Source: Mesaphorura yosii (taxonomy: Eukaryota > Arthropoda > Collembola > Poduromorpha > Tullbergiidae). From it: a stretch of 64,000 nt of DNA. Below, piece by piece: positions 40,201 to 52,300 of the stretch; the first letter of the stretch is position 1; each line of letters opens with the position of its first letter. The notes beneath the pieces are model-generated. The model worked only from the letters and a program-made list of their open reading frames with translations, was not told the DNA's origin and did not search any database. Position numbers and translations under genes: made by a program. Where the stretch lies: assembly GCA_009869945.1 (NCBI GenBank), contig WIXG01000240.1, positions 58,967 through 122,966 on the forward strand, given 5' to 3'.

Positions 40201-42923
40201 AGGCTCGAAAGTTACTAACCTTTTTGAACAACGGGAAGCGCTCTTCTATGAAATGGAATGGCAAAAGCAATTGCGAAGTACTGTCTCCTGACTTGATTTT
40301 CCATTCGCATTCATGAGTGAATGGGTCACAATAATTGAATTTGGTGTTTGATTTTGTCAGATCGCCCAATCCTGTTCAGCTGCAGCTTGTATGAATCATT
40401 TCTGGGGACGCTGGTCTTCAACATAATTGTCATGATCAACATTGTCGTTGCTTTGGGGTATCCGTTCTCTGCCTTCAATGACGACGATGGTAATTTGCTT
40501 CCACTAAATATACTCCTCCTGTCTTTACGATTCAGTTTCTTGTGCGTGATAAAATCGAATTGAGACTTTGAATCTCCAAATTGAGTCGTTACTCTAAGGT
40601 CGGACCATTTCATTATTGTTATTACCGTCTACTTAATTTTCTTGTGACAGGCCACAAGTCTCACTGGGGACTGATCATGGGCATTTTGCTTACGATGTGT
40701 GGTCACACGCAGTTCAAAAAACAGGACGAATCTAGTCTGGAATCCAATATACCCCTTATCATTTTAATAATAATTGGTTTCGCGGGACCCAACTACACGA
40801 TTTACATTCTCGGACTCATTGTGGTAATTAACTCGTTTGAATCTTGCTTACTCATAACTCCTGGAAACTCTCTCGGCCTTTAATAATTCGGAGTCTATTC
40901 AACAGGTGTTGATGAAATCGTTGCACATCGTGTCACATCAATGTCGCTCTGGAATGTTCCAGAGACCAAAAATCGAACTTTTAATGGATTCTGAGTTCCT
41001 ATACCATTTAGGCTTTGGTCTGTTCTGTGTACTCGGGCTTATTATACACCCTTTCTTCTATTCAGTTCTGGTAAGTCGCTGTCTATCCTGTTTTCCCTTC
41101 GGAGTTCGGTGCACAAGCTGTTTTCTAATTTCTGTTCGCACTCACACATACGTTTGCTTCCGTTGCAGTTGTTTGATGTTGCGTATCGTGAAGAAACGCT
41201 GATGAACGTGATACGATCTGTGACAAGAAACGGTCGTTCCATTATCTTAACCGCCATTCTCGGAATCATTCTAGTCTACTTATTCTCAATCGTTGGTTAC
41301 GTCTACTTTCGCAACGATTTCTTCATAGACGTGGATGTTCTCACGAATTCAACAGGTAAACTGCGCTTGCTTTTATCACTAGAACTTCTGCGTGCGAAGA
41401 TTACGTGTCTCTTACCAAGGCGAAAGTGCTTTCTAATGAAAAAATTCTGTTGTGTGTGCAGAGTTGGGCGGCGTGATGCTGGATGATGGCGACGATGCAA
41501 AGGAGCATGTGTGCGATACTTTGCTTATGTGTATCATCACAACGTTAAACCAGGGCTTGCGAAATGGAGGAGGAATTGGTGACGTCCTTCGATCGCCAAG
41601 TAAAACGGTGAGTAATACAGTCCATACTTTGTACAGATTTAACGTAATTAATTACGAAACAAAAGCGAAGCTTGTAGCGTCGCATTTTTGGTATCCGTGC
41701 AAGGGCAAACGATTCCATGGAGAAATGCTCAACTTAAACTTCTGACTCTGCGAATTAGAAATTCTAATGCAGAAATTGCCAAAGTGTTTCTAATAAAGCT
41801 AAGTGGAAATGCGACATAATATCGCATGCATCTTCTTGCATTAAGTAGAAGAAAGTCCAAAGTTTCGCAATCAAGTTTGTTTCATTCAACTCGTCCACTT
41901 CGTTAAAGATAAAGTTCTTGGCAGTTCTTGAGAAATTTAGAAATTAAGAAAGAGGGAAAAATAATTTCATCTGCCACTCAACGATAGGAGTTAGCTACAT
42001 CATGACACACTATGCATTTTGTTGCAGGAACCTTTGTACACCGTTCGTGTTCTTTATGACTTGATTTTCTACTTTGTGATCATTGTCATCCTGTTGAATC
42101 TCATTTTTGGTGTCATCATCGACACGTTTGCTGATTTGAGATCAGAAAAGCAGCACCAGGAGGACACGCTGAGGAACACATGCTTCATTTGTGGTGAGAA
42201 TTTTGACTGATTTGTATGGACTATAGACGAAGAGTCACAGGGTCCTAGACGGACCACGGACGACTTTGATTCATTCTGTTTCTCTCTGTTATCTCCGCAG
42301 GACTAAATCGCTCTGCTTTCGACAACAAAGGAGTTACATTCGAACACCACGTCAAGAGGGAGCATAACATGTGGAATTATATTTACTTCTTGGTGCTTCT
42401 CAACCAAAAAGATAAAACCGAATATACTGGATCCGAGTGTTATGTCAGCAAAGCGGTCAGGGTGAGAAATATGAGAATGCGTTTCGTTATTGGATTTTGT
42501 CTCTGCAACACTCTGCACTCTGCAATGCAATATGCAATTAAATACAGGAAAAGAATCTGGACTGGTTTCCAAGACTCAGGACCTCGTCGCTTGATACCGT
42601 TGATTCGGACACGAGCACGTACGAAATCAAGAAGCTGTCTTCACTTTTGGAAGAGACTAAGCAGGATATGAAATCGGTGTCAACGGATCTCAAAACTATG
42701 CAGAAAAACGTAAGTCCCTTTGCCGTTGCCATATTCACATGATTTAATTTGATTTGATTAACGCATGAACCTTTTACATCAGGTTCGACTTGAGAAATCC
42801 AGGAAAAAACGTGGTGCTTTGAACATTTCGCTAACGCATGCACCAACGCTGTCGTCGCTGGCTTCATCAACTAATCAAATAAATTCTGTACCTGCTTCTT
42901 CTAATCAACAACAAACTACTTAG
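28239..42923 (+). CDS. ITPR: Inositol 1,4,5-trisphosphate receptor (complete)
   Basis: Endoplasmic-reticulum calcium-release channel, about 2,674 residues. Conserved IP3 contacts: FLRTTGR (about 262), [10 protein letters not shown] (about 505) and DYRKNQ ending at 567. The pore keeps [11 protein letters not shown]-type filter sequence (here [11 protein letters not shown], about 2450), then [16 protein letters not shown] and the zinc-finger block TCFICG...HNMWNY. The C-terminus has a short coiled coil. Exons: 28239-28327, 29491-29561, 29729-29850, 30035-30121, 30246-30396, 30983-31092, 31569-31947, 32026-32249, 32681-32841, 32950-33115, 33201-33341, 33417-33721, 33798-33912, 33984-34156, 34221-34376, 34448-34598, 34660-34789, 34873-34997, 35062-35204, 35279-35414, 35495-35632, 35705-35881, 35955-36218, 36291-36503, 36566-36672, 36740-36875, 36953-37210, 37277-37537, 37647-37834, 37904-38012, 38066-38186, 38249-38469, 38545-38680, 38755-38856, 38934-39127, 39201-39605, 39694-39777, 39864-40007, 40076-40277, 40361-40489, 40651-40823, 40906-41070, 41169-41355, 41462-41607, 42028-42193, 42301-42461, 42548-42709, 42783-42923. 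Weak points: the exon 13 end, the exon 22 donor (GTCCGT), and the S2-S3 segment in exon 41, which looks divergent. Ryanodine receptors are excluded by length and by these motifs. Confidence 0.97.
29562..29728 (+). other. GC-AG intron in the IP3 receptor (intron 2)
   Basis: The donor is TTTAGAG|GCAAGT and the acceptor ATTTGCAG. The join restores [15 protein letters not shown], a highly conserved N-terminal block. No GT donor yields it. Confidence 0.85.
33342..33416 (+). other. Stop-free 75-base intron in the IP3-binding core
   Basis: GTAAAC...ATGCAG, exactly 25 codons in phase 0 with no stop. Spliced, it joins DYRKNQ to [10 protein letters not shown] as in all IP3 receptors. Retained, it would insert 25 mostly hydrophobic residues just after the lysine of DYRKNQ, a known IP3 contact. 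Confidence 0.8.
33913..33983 (+). other. Ambiguous intron 13 of the IP3 receptor: GC donor or a later GT donor
   Basis: GGAAGAATG|GCAAGT at 33913 and TTTTG|GTGTTA at 33934 both keep the frame to the acceptor at 33983. They differ by seven residues. The GC site matches the donor consensus better after the junction. Family similarity does not decide because the segment is variable. Confidence 0.5.
36673..36739 (+). other. GC-AG intron in the IP3 receptor (intron 25)
   Basis: The donor is AAATTCAA|GCAAGT and the acceptor GCTATGTAG. The join gives [15 protein letters not shown], aligned without gaps to the family block ahead of GKNVYTE. Reading on from the exon gives a stop within seven codons, and no GT donor has the needed phase. 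Confidence 0.75.
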
Positions 42924-43094
42924 ACGCAAAGTATATTCTTATATCGTTATTGGAGTGCCAGATTATATTCCGATGGTGATTGAAATTTGTTACTGGTATG
43001 ATACAAGTCATATGCTGTCATTTTTGAACCTGATTAAACTCTTACCAAAGAACACGATGTAGATTTGGAACGACTTGTGAGGTTTCTGCTCGTG

Positions 43095-43100
43095 TTTATT
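43095..43100 (-). terminator. Poly(A) signal, receptor guanylyl cyclase
   Basis: AATAAA read on the minus strand, 225 bases after the cyclase stop. Confidence 0.5.
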
Positions 43101-43110
43101 AGTGCACCAA

Positions 43111-43116
43111 AATAAA
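43111..43116 (+). terminator. Poly(A) signal, IP3 receptor
   Basis: AATAAA 188 bases after the IP3 receptor stop. Confidence 0.55.
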
Positions 43117-43324
43117 AAGCTTCATCAAAAGCAACGTCATTAGCAATTGAAGCAACACATTAATATGACAAAAATAGTCATTCTAGTAGATTGACTTCTA
43201 CACTTAATACCAAGTATTAATACCATTTTGTATGACTTAACGTCATGCCGGAATAGAAAGAGGATGCTCAATTTACAAGTAGAAATTCAATTTAGATTTT
43301 TAGATTAGTTTGTCGATGCCCTCC

Positions 43325-46300
43325 TCAGTTTGCCGGCGACACCCGGATTGTTGTTGGGAAAACGTTGTTTGACGAACTGAAGATGTGAATTGGAGCGGTA
43401 GACGTCTGTGACTGCGACGTGGACATTTTAAGGATACCGATTCCAATTGAGGGACTCGCGGCGTGGGACATGAGATTCATGCTACCGCGTGTATCTGCGG
43501 ACCCGGCTGAGTTATGTCGAGCTCGCTTCCATTGACTCTCGTCATCACAACCCTCCAGCCAGAAGGTCTTGGTCACACCTTTCCCTTTAAGGATAACCTG
43601 AAAGAGATTTTCACAGTGATTCTTGGATAACACAAGATTAACAGCACAAAAATGTTCTCACCTCGCCCCGTAGAACCAACTGAAACCCGCCAACTTGGTT
43701 TAAAGCTTCGACTGTCGCTTCACTCACGTGAATCTTTAGTGCTACAGACAATTGGAAATTAACCTAATTGTATCACATAAACGGAAATAATATTGCCCAG
43801 CCTGATTGTTCACCACTCACGTAAACCGGATGACTCCATTCTGGATGCCGTGTTCACCGTGTCTCCGAATAAGCAGTAATGCGGCATTCTGTGCCCGACC
43901 ACGCCTGCGCACACGGGCCCCGTATGGATTCCTATTCGTATCTTCAACTGCTCCGACTTCATGTGCTCGATCTCAAAATTTGTGACAGCGTTCAGAACAG
44001 CTAAGCTTAAGTATGCAATTTCGGTCACATGACGATCGCCATTTCTTTGAGGAGCACCAGAAACGACCATGTACGCGTCTCCAATTGTTTCAACCTTCAA
44101 TATTGTAAAGTCGTGAAGCTGAGACTGAAAGCGAATCTGTTTGGGCTCAGTTACCTTGTACGCGTCAAAGCTGTCTAGAATTCCGTCAAAGGTACTGTAC
44201 AAGCTGTTCAGGAAATCCACGACCTATGACATCCAGCGCGATATTAGTATCATGAACAACGCAGTCATGGATGTATTATTCATACTTCAATCGGCGAAGA
44301 CTTGGCGCAAATTTCCGTGAAACCAACAATGTCAGAGAAATAAAGTGACACGCTGTCGAAAAAATCGGGAACCACTGTCTCACCACGTAGCAGTTGCTGA
44401 GCTACTTGCCTGCGAAAGCAAATGCGAATACAATATGCTTGTAGCTTGTATTGCTATTTAGGAGGCGTGGGAAAAAGTGAGTGAAACTCGAGCGAGGAGT
44501 CTCCCGCGTAGGTTGCTTACCGTGGCAGGACTTGATACAATAAATCTTCTGATCTTCTCTTCTCTTGTTCCAGCTCCCGAGTTTTTTCCTCAACTAGACT
44601 CTCAAGGTGGAACGCGTGCTGCTCAAGTCTTCTTAATAAATCATCAACTAAGCTTACTGTTCCAGTGCCTCTGAATTTAGAATTTGGAAGAAAAAAAAGA
44701 TATCGTTGAAAATTCATTAATATTCTCGTTGCTTGCACATTTGATTGGGATCAAATAATATAATCTACTAATTTGCTGGCATAAAATCATGTGAACAACT
44801 TACTTCATCATTTTCCTAAGTATCTGCTTGATTGTGTTAAAATCCGGTGGTCGTTCGTCTGGATTCTCAGCCCAACAGTGACAAATGAGTTGACGAATGT
44901 CTTGTGGAGCCATTTCTTCGTTCAGTTCTGGTCGGAAGGGCGAGACTGAAGTCGCAATTTTGGTCACGATTTCTACAGCACAAAATAAAGTGCAGCAGTA
45001 GTTTAGTGCTTTGCATTAGCCAATAAAATAAGATTCTGCTCAAGTAGGCTGTAGGCTTCATGTGACGTCAGTGGCTCAGAAAATGCACATAAGCGTCTCG
45101 CCTGGCGTTCCAAACGCGACACAGTGGAGAAATCAGTCAGGCATTTGAAATTTACAAAAAGCAGAGACGACAATTTAATCCAGGGAGGATTTGGAGTCTA
45201 TCTGCTATTTACGTCGGTACTTGCAAGAAGTTGAAGCTAAGAAGCGTTCCATCCATCTTGATTCCGTCCCGACTGAATATGTTGGTTGCCTCGCTAAAGC
45301 GAAAGCGCTAGAGAAATCGCGAATGCATTTTGCTTATTGCGTCTTATTAGTCCGAGACACACAGCGAGTCACTTGCAAACAGCGACCCGAATAGCATCCG
45401 ACGCCTAATTCTCTGACATGAATGTCTGCCGTTAAATTCCTCTTTAATTAGCAGTTAAGCACAAATAAAGTAACAAATGTCAAATTAAATTCGACTCCTT
45501 TGCTCGATTGCCCCACGCACGGGCTTGATAGTCGAGCAGATGGGGCACAACGTGGTGACATGCTGGCCTCTTTATTAAATTAATACGCGTGTTCGGCTGT
45601 GCATTGAACGTGCGCTGCGAATTAATGACAACAAATTCAATCAAAGTGTCGGATAAACAATTTGCAATAAGCAGTAGACGAAAGGCGACGTGAGAAGGCG
45701 TTTAAGAATTTTCCATGCTCAGTGCTCAGCTGTGGACTTGCTTACCTTCAGGAGTGAAAGTGCTCAGATAGGACGAGAACGGAAGCGATCGTGTCGAGAC
45801 CTCGTAAAGAATAATGGCAAAACTGTAAATGTCTCCTTTGAGAGAGCCAAAATCCATGACTTGATTTGATTTAATGGGCGAATGCTCAGGAGCCGTCCAA
45901 AATAGTTCTGCGAGTCGTGACGTGGGGGATGAGCAATGAAAAAGAAAAGAGTTTACAGGTTCAATCGAAGTTTGTGAATAAGAATTGATGATACGAATGA
46001 TATGAAGTTATTTGACTTGAATTCTGGAATAGAAGCTTTGGGAATATTTTTGTAACAGACACAACTTACTATAAAAATACTCCGTGTCTCTGGTCTCTTG
46101 CTTCTGCTGTGCTCGAAGGGTGTTCAATCCAAAATCAGCTATCTTCACTACAAATCGAGCATCCACGAGGCACTTTGACGAAATAAGTCTGCCGTGGGGT
46201 CCAAAATTTGAGTGCAGATATGAAATGCCCTTTGAAAATCATTGCAATAATCACAATTTGCGAATTCCTCGATATTTTGCGGTAAAAGCAATTCCTTTGC

Positions 46301-49300
46301 ACTTGTTCGTGAAGTGTGCTTTTAAACTCACGTTTACAATGTCTGAGATCAGGGAAAGTCTGAAGGGCCAATCGAGATGAATGTGAGCGTTGAGTAGCAC
46401 GTCTCTAAGTGACCCTCGAGAGCAGTACTCCGTGCACACGAGGATGTTGTCCCACTTCTCTGAAGTGCTTTTTGGGTCGGACGAACTCAGACAGAGTCCG
46501 ACGAGGCGGCAGATATTTTCGTGCTGCACGTCACGAACCTTCAATTATCATGAGCGTGGCGGAAATTAGGATTTGTTGTTTTCATTAAGATTTCGGCTCA
46601 GCCAGACTGGAGAAAGTTGCAAGTACGAAATACCTGTCGAATGTCGGCCAAGATGTATTTGGTGAACTCAACTCGCTTGTTCAGTGTGATCTTTCGAAGA
46701 GCAACTTGAATTCCCTGTGACAAATCGTTTAAATTGAATACGAGTGTGCGGGTCTAATTAGTCAGTCAATGGAATTTGAAATTAAGTGTAGAACCTTGTG
46801 GATTGCCGTGGGAGCAAACGTGTTCTGTGGTCCTGTGCCGGTGCCAAGTGATAACGAGCCTTTAGAACTCTCTTTGTCTTCACCGACAATTTTGGTCGAC
46901 TGTGGTCAAATAAGACGACAGGAATCAAGGTGGGACGGACGGATTGGCACTGATTGCTCACTCCTTAATTACTTTGCTCCCTTACCTTTGTGTCGGCTAT
47001 GTCGCTTAATAAGTCTTCAGGCTTAATTCTCCATCTTGTCGTATTCTCAGCCTCCACATTCTTCATGTACCTTGAGGGAGACAAAATATAAGGGATTCGG
47101 ATCAATGCTAGGAAAGAGTGCGGAAATAACGCGTTCACGTTTTACATTAGCGTGCTTGCTCAAGCAGGAGATACAGCAATATGTATCATGGCCATGTGAC
47201 TCGGATCGACGGAGAGGAAAAGACCGAGAATCGTGGGAAATTGGCTTAAGATTATCTCTTCTGATGAGTTTGGAGCAGTCGCGCAGCACGCCCGCATGCA
47301 TATCAATAAAGCTGAAAAGAAATTGGACAATAAGCCTGACTTCAAAGTAGGGACGAGACCGACCACAACCACAGACTCCATGCCTCAGCCTCTGCTTAGT
47401 TCGGCTGCCTTGCTGGAAGGCTGGCGGAATTACAAGTCAAGTCAAAATATCCAAAGTCATGTCCCTCGGTGGTTTCATCAGTCAAGTTACAGAGCCATGA
47501 AGTGAAGAATATTCGCTATACAAGTCTCAGCCTCGGTCAGCGTCATTCTGGGAGTTGGAGCTTGATGAGAAACTTGAGCCTGTCTAAAACTTTGCATTTC
47601 ATTCCTCCTCCATGCCGTCATAAGCAATGCCGTTGGGATATCTTCGCACAATTTGACGTTGATATTGTGCTCATCACTCGTCAAGTTTGGCATACACAAA
47701 GGGTTCCGCCAGACATCTTATTAGATTATAAAGATGATGACAGCCTATTCATTTCTACGTTTGAGGACTTATTCGCAAACATCATAAGCCAGTAAATCAT
47801 GATTCCAGATCGTGTCGGTATGTTAAGCAGGCCATGTGGAATATTCAAAGCTGCGCTTGCAAACTGAATGATAACTGATAATTAAACAACGCTTTGATGA
47901 TTAGCAGCTTCTTAAGCAGCTTCTGACTCCATGACCAAGGGGCGTAATTGCAGAATTGGGAGAATAATGCTTGAATTCTAGTATTTAGTAACACCAGTGA
48001 GAGATATAAATTTTTATATCAAGAGGCAAGAGAACGTACTTGTACACGTAAAGGATGACGACAATGATGAGGATGATGAGAACAACCACCACAGCCGAGA
48101 TGTACGGAAGAATATCGTTGCCATCCAGCGTGTCGACACAATTTATTTCCAAGAAACCACACTCTGGAACATCTGGAGGGGGACCGGAGCGTGCTTGTGG
48201 CCACAATATCTGCTTGTTTCGCATCCGGACCAAACCCTGCTCGGATTCATAGTGAGCCACAATCTAAATAAAAAGAAATGACCGTGAAACTAAATTGGCT
48301 ACAATTTGAATCAGTTGACATTGCGATTACGGCGCCATATTGCTTGCAATTTGAGAGTTACGATTACGACAGTCCTAACTCTGAATCAGATCTCCGAACA
48401 GATTTTGTCACCACATTAATTATGCATACAATAGTTTTCGCAATAGCCCCTCAAACACTAGAGATGGTCACAGGGCATGGGCAAAGGCAGCAGGCGGCAG
48501 CCAGCTTGTGACGCAACAAAACTCTTATTGCCCCGAATCTAAAATTTATCGGCGCTTCAGAGATGCTCGACGTGGCAAATTGAATTTCGTGAGACACTTT
48601 TATCAAAGTGCAGCGGCAGTTGTTGCTGCTACATTGCTTTTTATGTGAACACGATTTAATGATGTGTTATAAAAATAAAGATTGATTGGTCGAACTGATG
48701 CGGCAATAACCGTACCTCAAAGTGTCCTGTGTCGGTGTTCATGTCCAGAATCGAGTAGTCTGCGTCTCGGTCTCCGTTCTCATCGATTGTGACCTTCCCG
48801 GTTATACCTGCCAATTACAAACCTCGTGAGTGGGAGACGACTTATTAGGACATTATGGCAGCGCAACAAGCAAATGTTGCCAAAATGCGATGGTCGTAAA
48901 AATACACCAACACGTAAATAAATCAAGGCTCAAGGTGCGCCGTTCGCACCCACAGAGATTGTGTATGCACAATAAAAATTATTTGTATTGAAACCACCGA
49001 CGTGTTGGGTAAACTTGACATGGCTCTTGGCATGAACGAGAACCCTTAGCAGAGCAGAGAGAAATCTTACCTTGAAAAGTCCGATTCCACATTCTCAGTG
49101 TTATTGATCGTCCGTCCATTATAGAGCCATTTTCTGTCAGAGTCTCGTTCAATGCCATTCCGAGCAGAATTACACCGTCATAAAATGCTCCAGTGAAGAA
49201 ATTAACCTAACAGCAATCACAACATGCAATAAGACGGCTAGGTGGTAAGTTTGTACGCCGAAATGAGCGGTCTGGATAAAATCTCAATTCCCATAAATAT

Positions 49301-52300
49301 TTGGAATCGGTTCCGCAGTAGTGCAGAGGCTCCTCGGGAAGCCAAGCCACGGCTATTCTTATTTACGAAATAACCGTTACAACAATCAAATCCATCGTAT
49401 TGCAGGATAGATGTTGCACCAGATAATTACGCGATGCTCCATAAATTTTATGCGGAAGTCCTAGCACGTCTGTCGAACTGCTGCTGCATGAATTGAATCA
49501 CGCCGTATTTTGCTTGCTTGCAAGTGAGACTTTTGAAATGACTGAATTTGCACAAAATTCGTGAATCTGAGCAGATGCTGGAAGGCTACGCTGGAACCAT
49601 GGCTATGTTGCTGTAACGCGTGTAATTACACGCAAATTATATCAAATCCCAGATCGCCTCGAATCCTTTGCACTTTCACGTGTGCCCACCGCTTTCTCCT
49701 CCCCGGTTCATCTCCAAATAAATGAACTGGATTCGGCGTAGTTTGAGTCAGGGCATCAGGGAACAAGGCACGACTAGCGCTAGCGATGGAAAGGATTTAA
49801 TTTGTTTCCGCATTTGTAACTCAAGCAGCCCAAGTCTCTTTCTCTCGTTTTACCGTTTCTTATCTCGCCTTTCGTCACTATCCGTTGGATAATGCATTTA
49901 GACGTGTGGTACTCACGCGACATAAGCCCACGCTATACTTGTCTCATCAACTAAACAATAACGGAACTTCAATTTCGCAAAAAAAGACAAAGACTCAAAC
50001 CTCGGAAATTGTTTACTTTCGACGGAAATTTATACGAGCTGATTGTTTATTGTAGAGTCCGCTCTCTGCTCACAGTTTGTCAACAGGCAGACCGTATTTA
50101 TGTTTGCTTGTTGGCAAGCAAATCGCGTTGGAAAAGGAAATCAGCGGCTATGAACCGAAATCGAGGTTTATCATTTATTTTTAGCGTGTTGAGCATGCAT
50201 TATCCACTCATACATCGAGTGTGCTCACGGCTGTCTGAGTATTTTACCACATTAGTCCCGTCTGATAGTATTTGCTTAGAAATACAAGCCGTAATCCACT
50301 GCAAGGAGCTCAGACGCTCTTTCTCTTCAAATCTAGAGTGCATGCTGATTTTTTTCAGGAAAGCACAGCGCTTAAGAATTGGAATTGGAAATTTTGCAAT
50401 TTGATCCACACTTACGTGTTCATCTTCTGGAAATGAGAAATTGTAGTCTTGTAAAGCCTTTTCAATTACACCAGTGGCAAAGCTGTTCCAATTCTCCGAC
50501 TTGGGCATCAGGAGCGAGATTGTAAGGAGAGCTTCGTAGGCTTCTTTGGCCACGAAATCGTTCTTGTCACCTTGCTGCCAATAATTCGTGTCGCTCGGTT
50601 TGTTCTAGAAAAGCAACGCAATTGTCCTGATATTATTCCATGACGGTTCGAGAGATGAGGGAATTCGTTAAACCCGGATTAATGTCTTGGTGGCGTGATG
50701 TCGAATAATTTGAAGACGTCTTCAGCGGTTTGGGTTGAAATATTGAAACCTTCCAGAGCTGGGACCTCATCAGGGAGCAATTAAGATGAAGCCTCGTATT
50801 AATAACGCGCTTACTCGGGATGTTAATTAGAAGGCCATTACAGCAATCAGACCGCGCAAGTAGCAACTCAATCTAATTTGAGTCCGCATGGAAAAGCCAC
50901 TCCGTAATTTGGGACACTTGTTTACGAACTAAGGCCTGCTTTCTTTCTCTGAAATAATTATGATGATTTCTTTCTCATTAGAAAGCAACCATGTTGGCGT
51001 AAATTAAAGACCGTAGGCCAGAGGTATTCAATTAGTAAACTCCTGGCAGTAATTTTTGCACACTCCGCTAATTACGTCCACCCTCTCACCACATTGGCCA
51101 CTCGTAACTGCCTCCAAGTAATTTGAAGTAGGTGAAGCTCAACTCTTTTTCTAAACTCGGCCTCAACTTCATCTCGATTGTGCAACAAAAAACGCAGAAA
51201 TTTACGAGTCTTCTTGATTCCATCACGCAGATGCTTCAGACAAGACAAGATGGCAATGACAAAAATAAAGAGCAACAAACCTTAAAGAGTTCGACATCCA
51301 GAAAAGCCCAGTCGCCCTTAGTAAGTCCCATCTCGTGAGCTTTCAGCATAAATTCCCGAACCAAGTGTTCTTGCAAGCTCAGAATCACAACTGAAATTCA
51401 GAATTCATTTTGCATTATTCGCATAAATGCCTCCGGTTTGATCAAACGCTGCAAGTTTCAACTTTAGTCTCGGTGATCAACAATGTCAAAGCGTTGATCG
51501 TCGTGGCACGCCAAAACTAGAAAGTTTTTCATTACGAGCAAAGTAAAAGTTGTGGAAATACTTTCTCCAAACTTTCCTGCGCACCGAGTGGAAGCAAATG
51601 AAGAGAAATTCTGGATTTGTACTTCGTGTACGCCTTGTAATAGATTGGCGTTATTTGTCTTACGCGAAAAGTCAACCAATACGAGTACGAATGCGAAGAC
51701 CGGGACATAAAATAATAATAAAATATTATGCGCCATGAATATTTTGTGTTGATTACCTCGTGCGTGGGCCCCAATTTCAGTCAATGCCTCGTCCATGTCC
51801 TCCACACCGTCGATATCACGGCCGTAGACTTCATACTCGGCTTGTTTCATCCCGTTAATCAGAACGCGGCCTGTTTGTAAGAAAACCGGCAACAGAATTC
51901 AGTAGTGAGCCACATAAATGTAATGGCCACATAAATAATACGGAGCTCATTACATGGAAGCCATTGTTTAGTCACTTCGAAATTTGAATGCATTCCGCCG
52001 CATGAGCGTAACAATTGGCAGTCGAGAACCGTAGTCGTAACATTTGAACCGTGAATCCGAATCTATTATGCACTGTGATGCATAACAATAATGTGCAACT
52101 CGCGAGTGTAAATCATTTGTTCAAGTCATCATCTGACGCAAAGTCCAAATCGAGTCTTATCAGCAAGGGAGTTCTCTTGAACTCTGAAATTCCCATCAGT
52201 CAGGCCTTTTGACGTGGTTCATATGACCAGGAAGGAAACAGAAACTTAAAAATGATGTTCCCATGATTTGTGACAGACGGAAATACAATGTACAATGCAA

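Larger units (their letters stand above)
42924..43324. other. Shared 3' region of convergent IP3 receptor and guanylyl cyclase genes
   Basis: Only 401 bases separate the two stop codons. AATAAA on the plus strand lies at 43111-43116, and AATAAA on the minus strand at 43100-43095. With cleavage 10-30 bases past each signal, the two mature 3' UTRs would overlap by several tens of bases. Confidence 0.6.

Noticed and set aside
23961-42923. CHID1, ACAD8 and the IP3 receptor as a polycistronic unit on one strand
   Set aside because: ACAD8 and CHID1 each have their own poly(A) signal, spacing is 0.5-2.7 kb, and I see no trans-splice acceptor directly before the start codons.
44155-44223. Reading the cyclase exon straight through 44095-44154
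   Set aside because: The frame is open, but the extra 20 residues would split an invariant catalytic motif; a GT...AG intron of exactly that length explains it.
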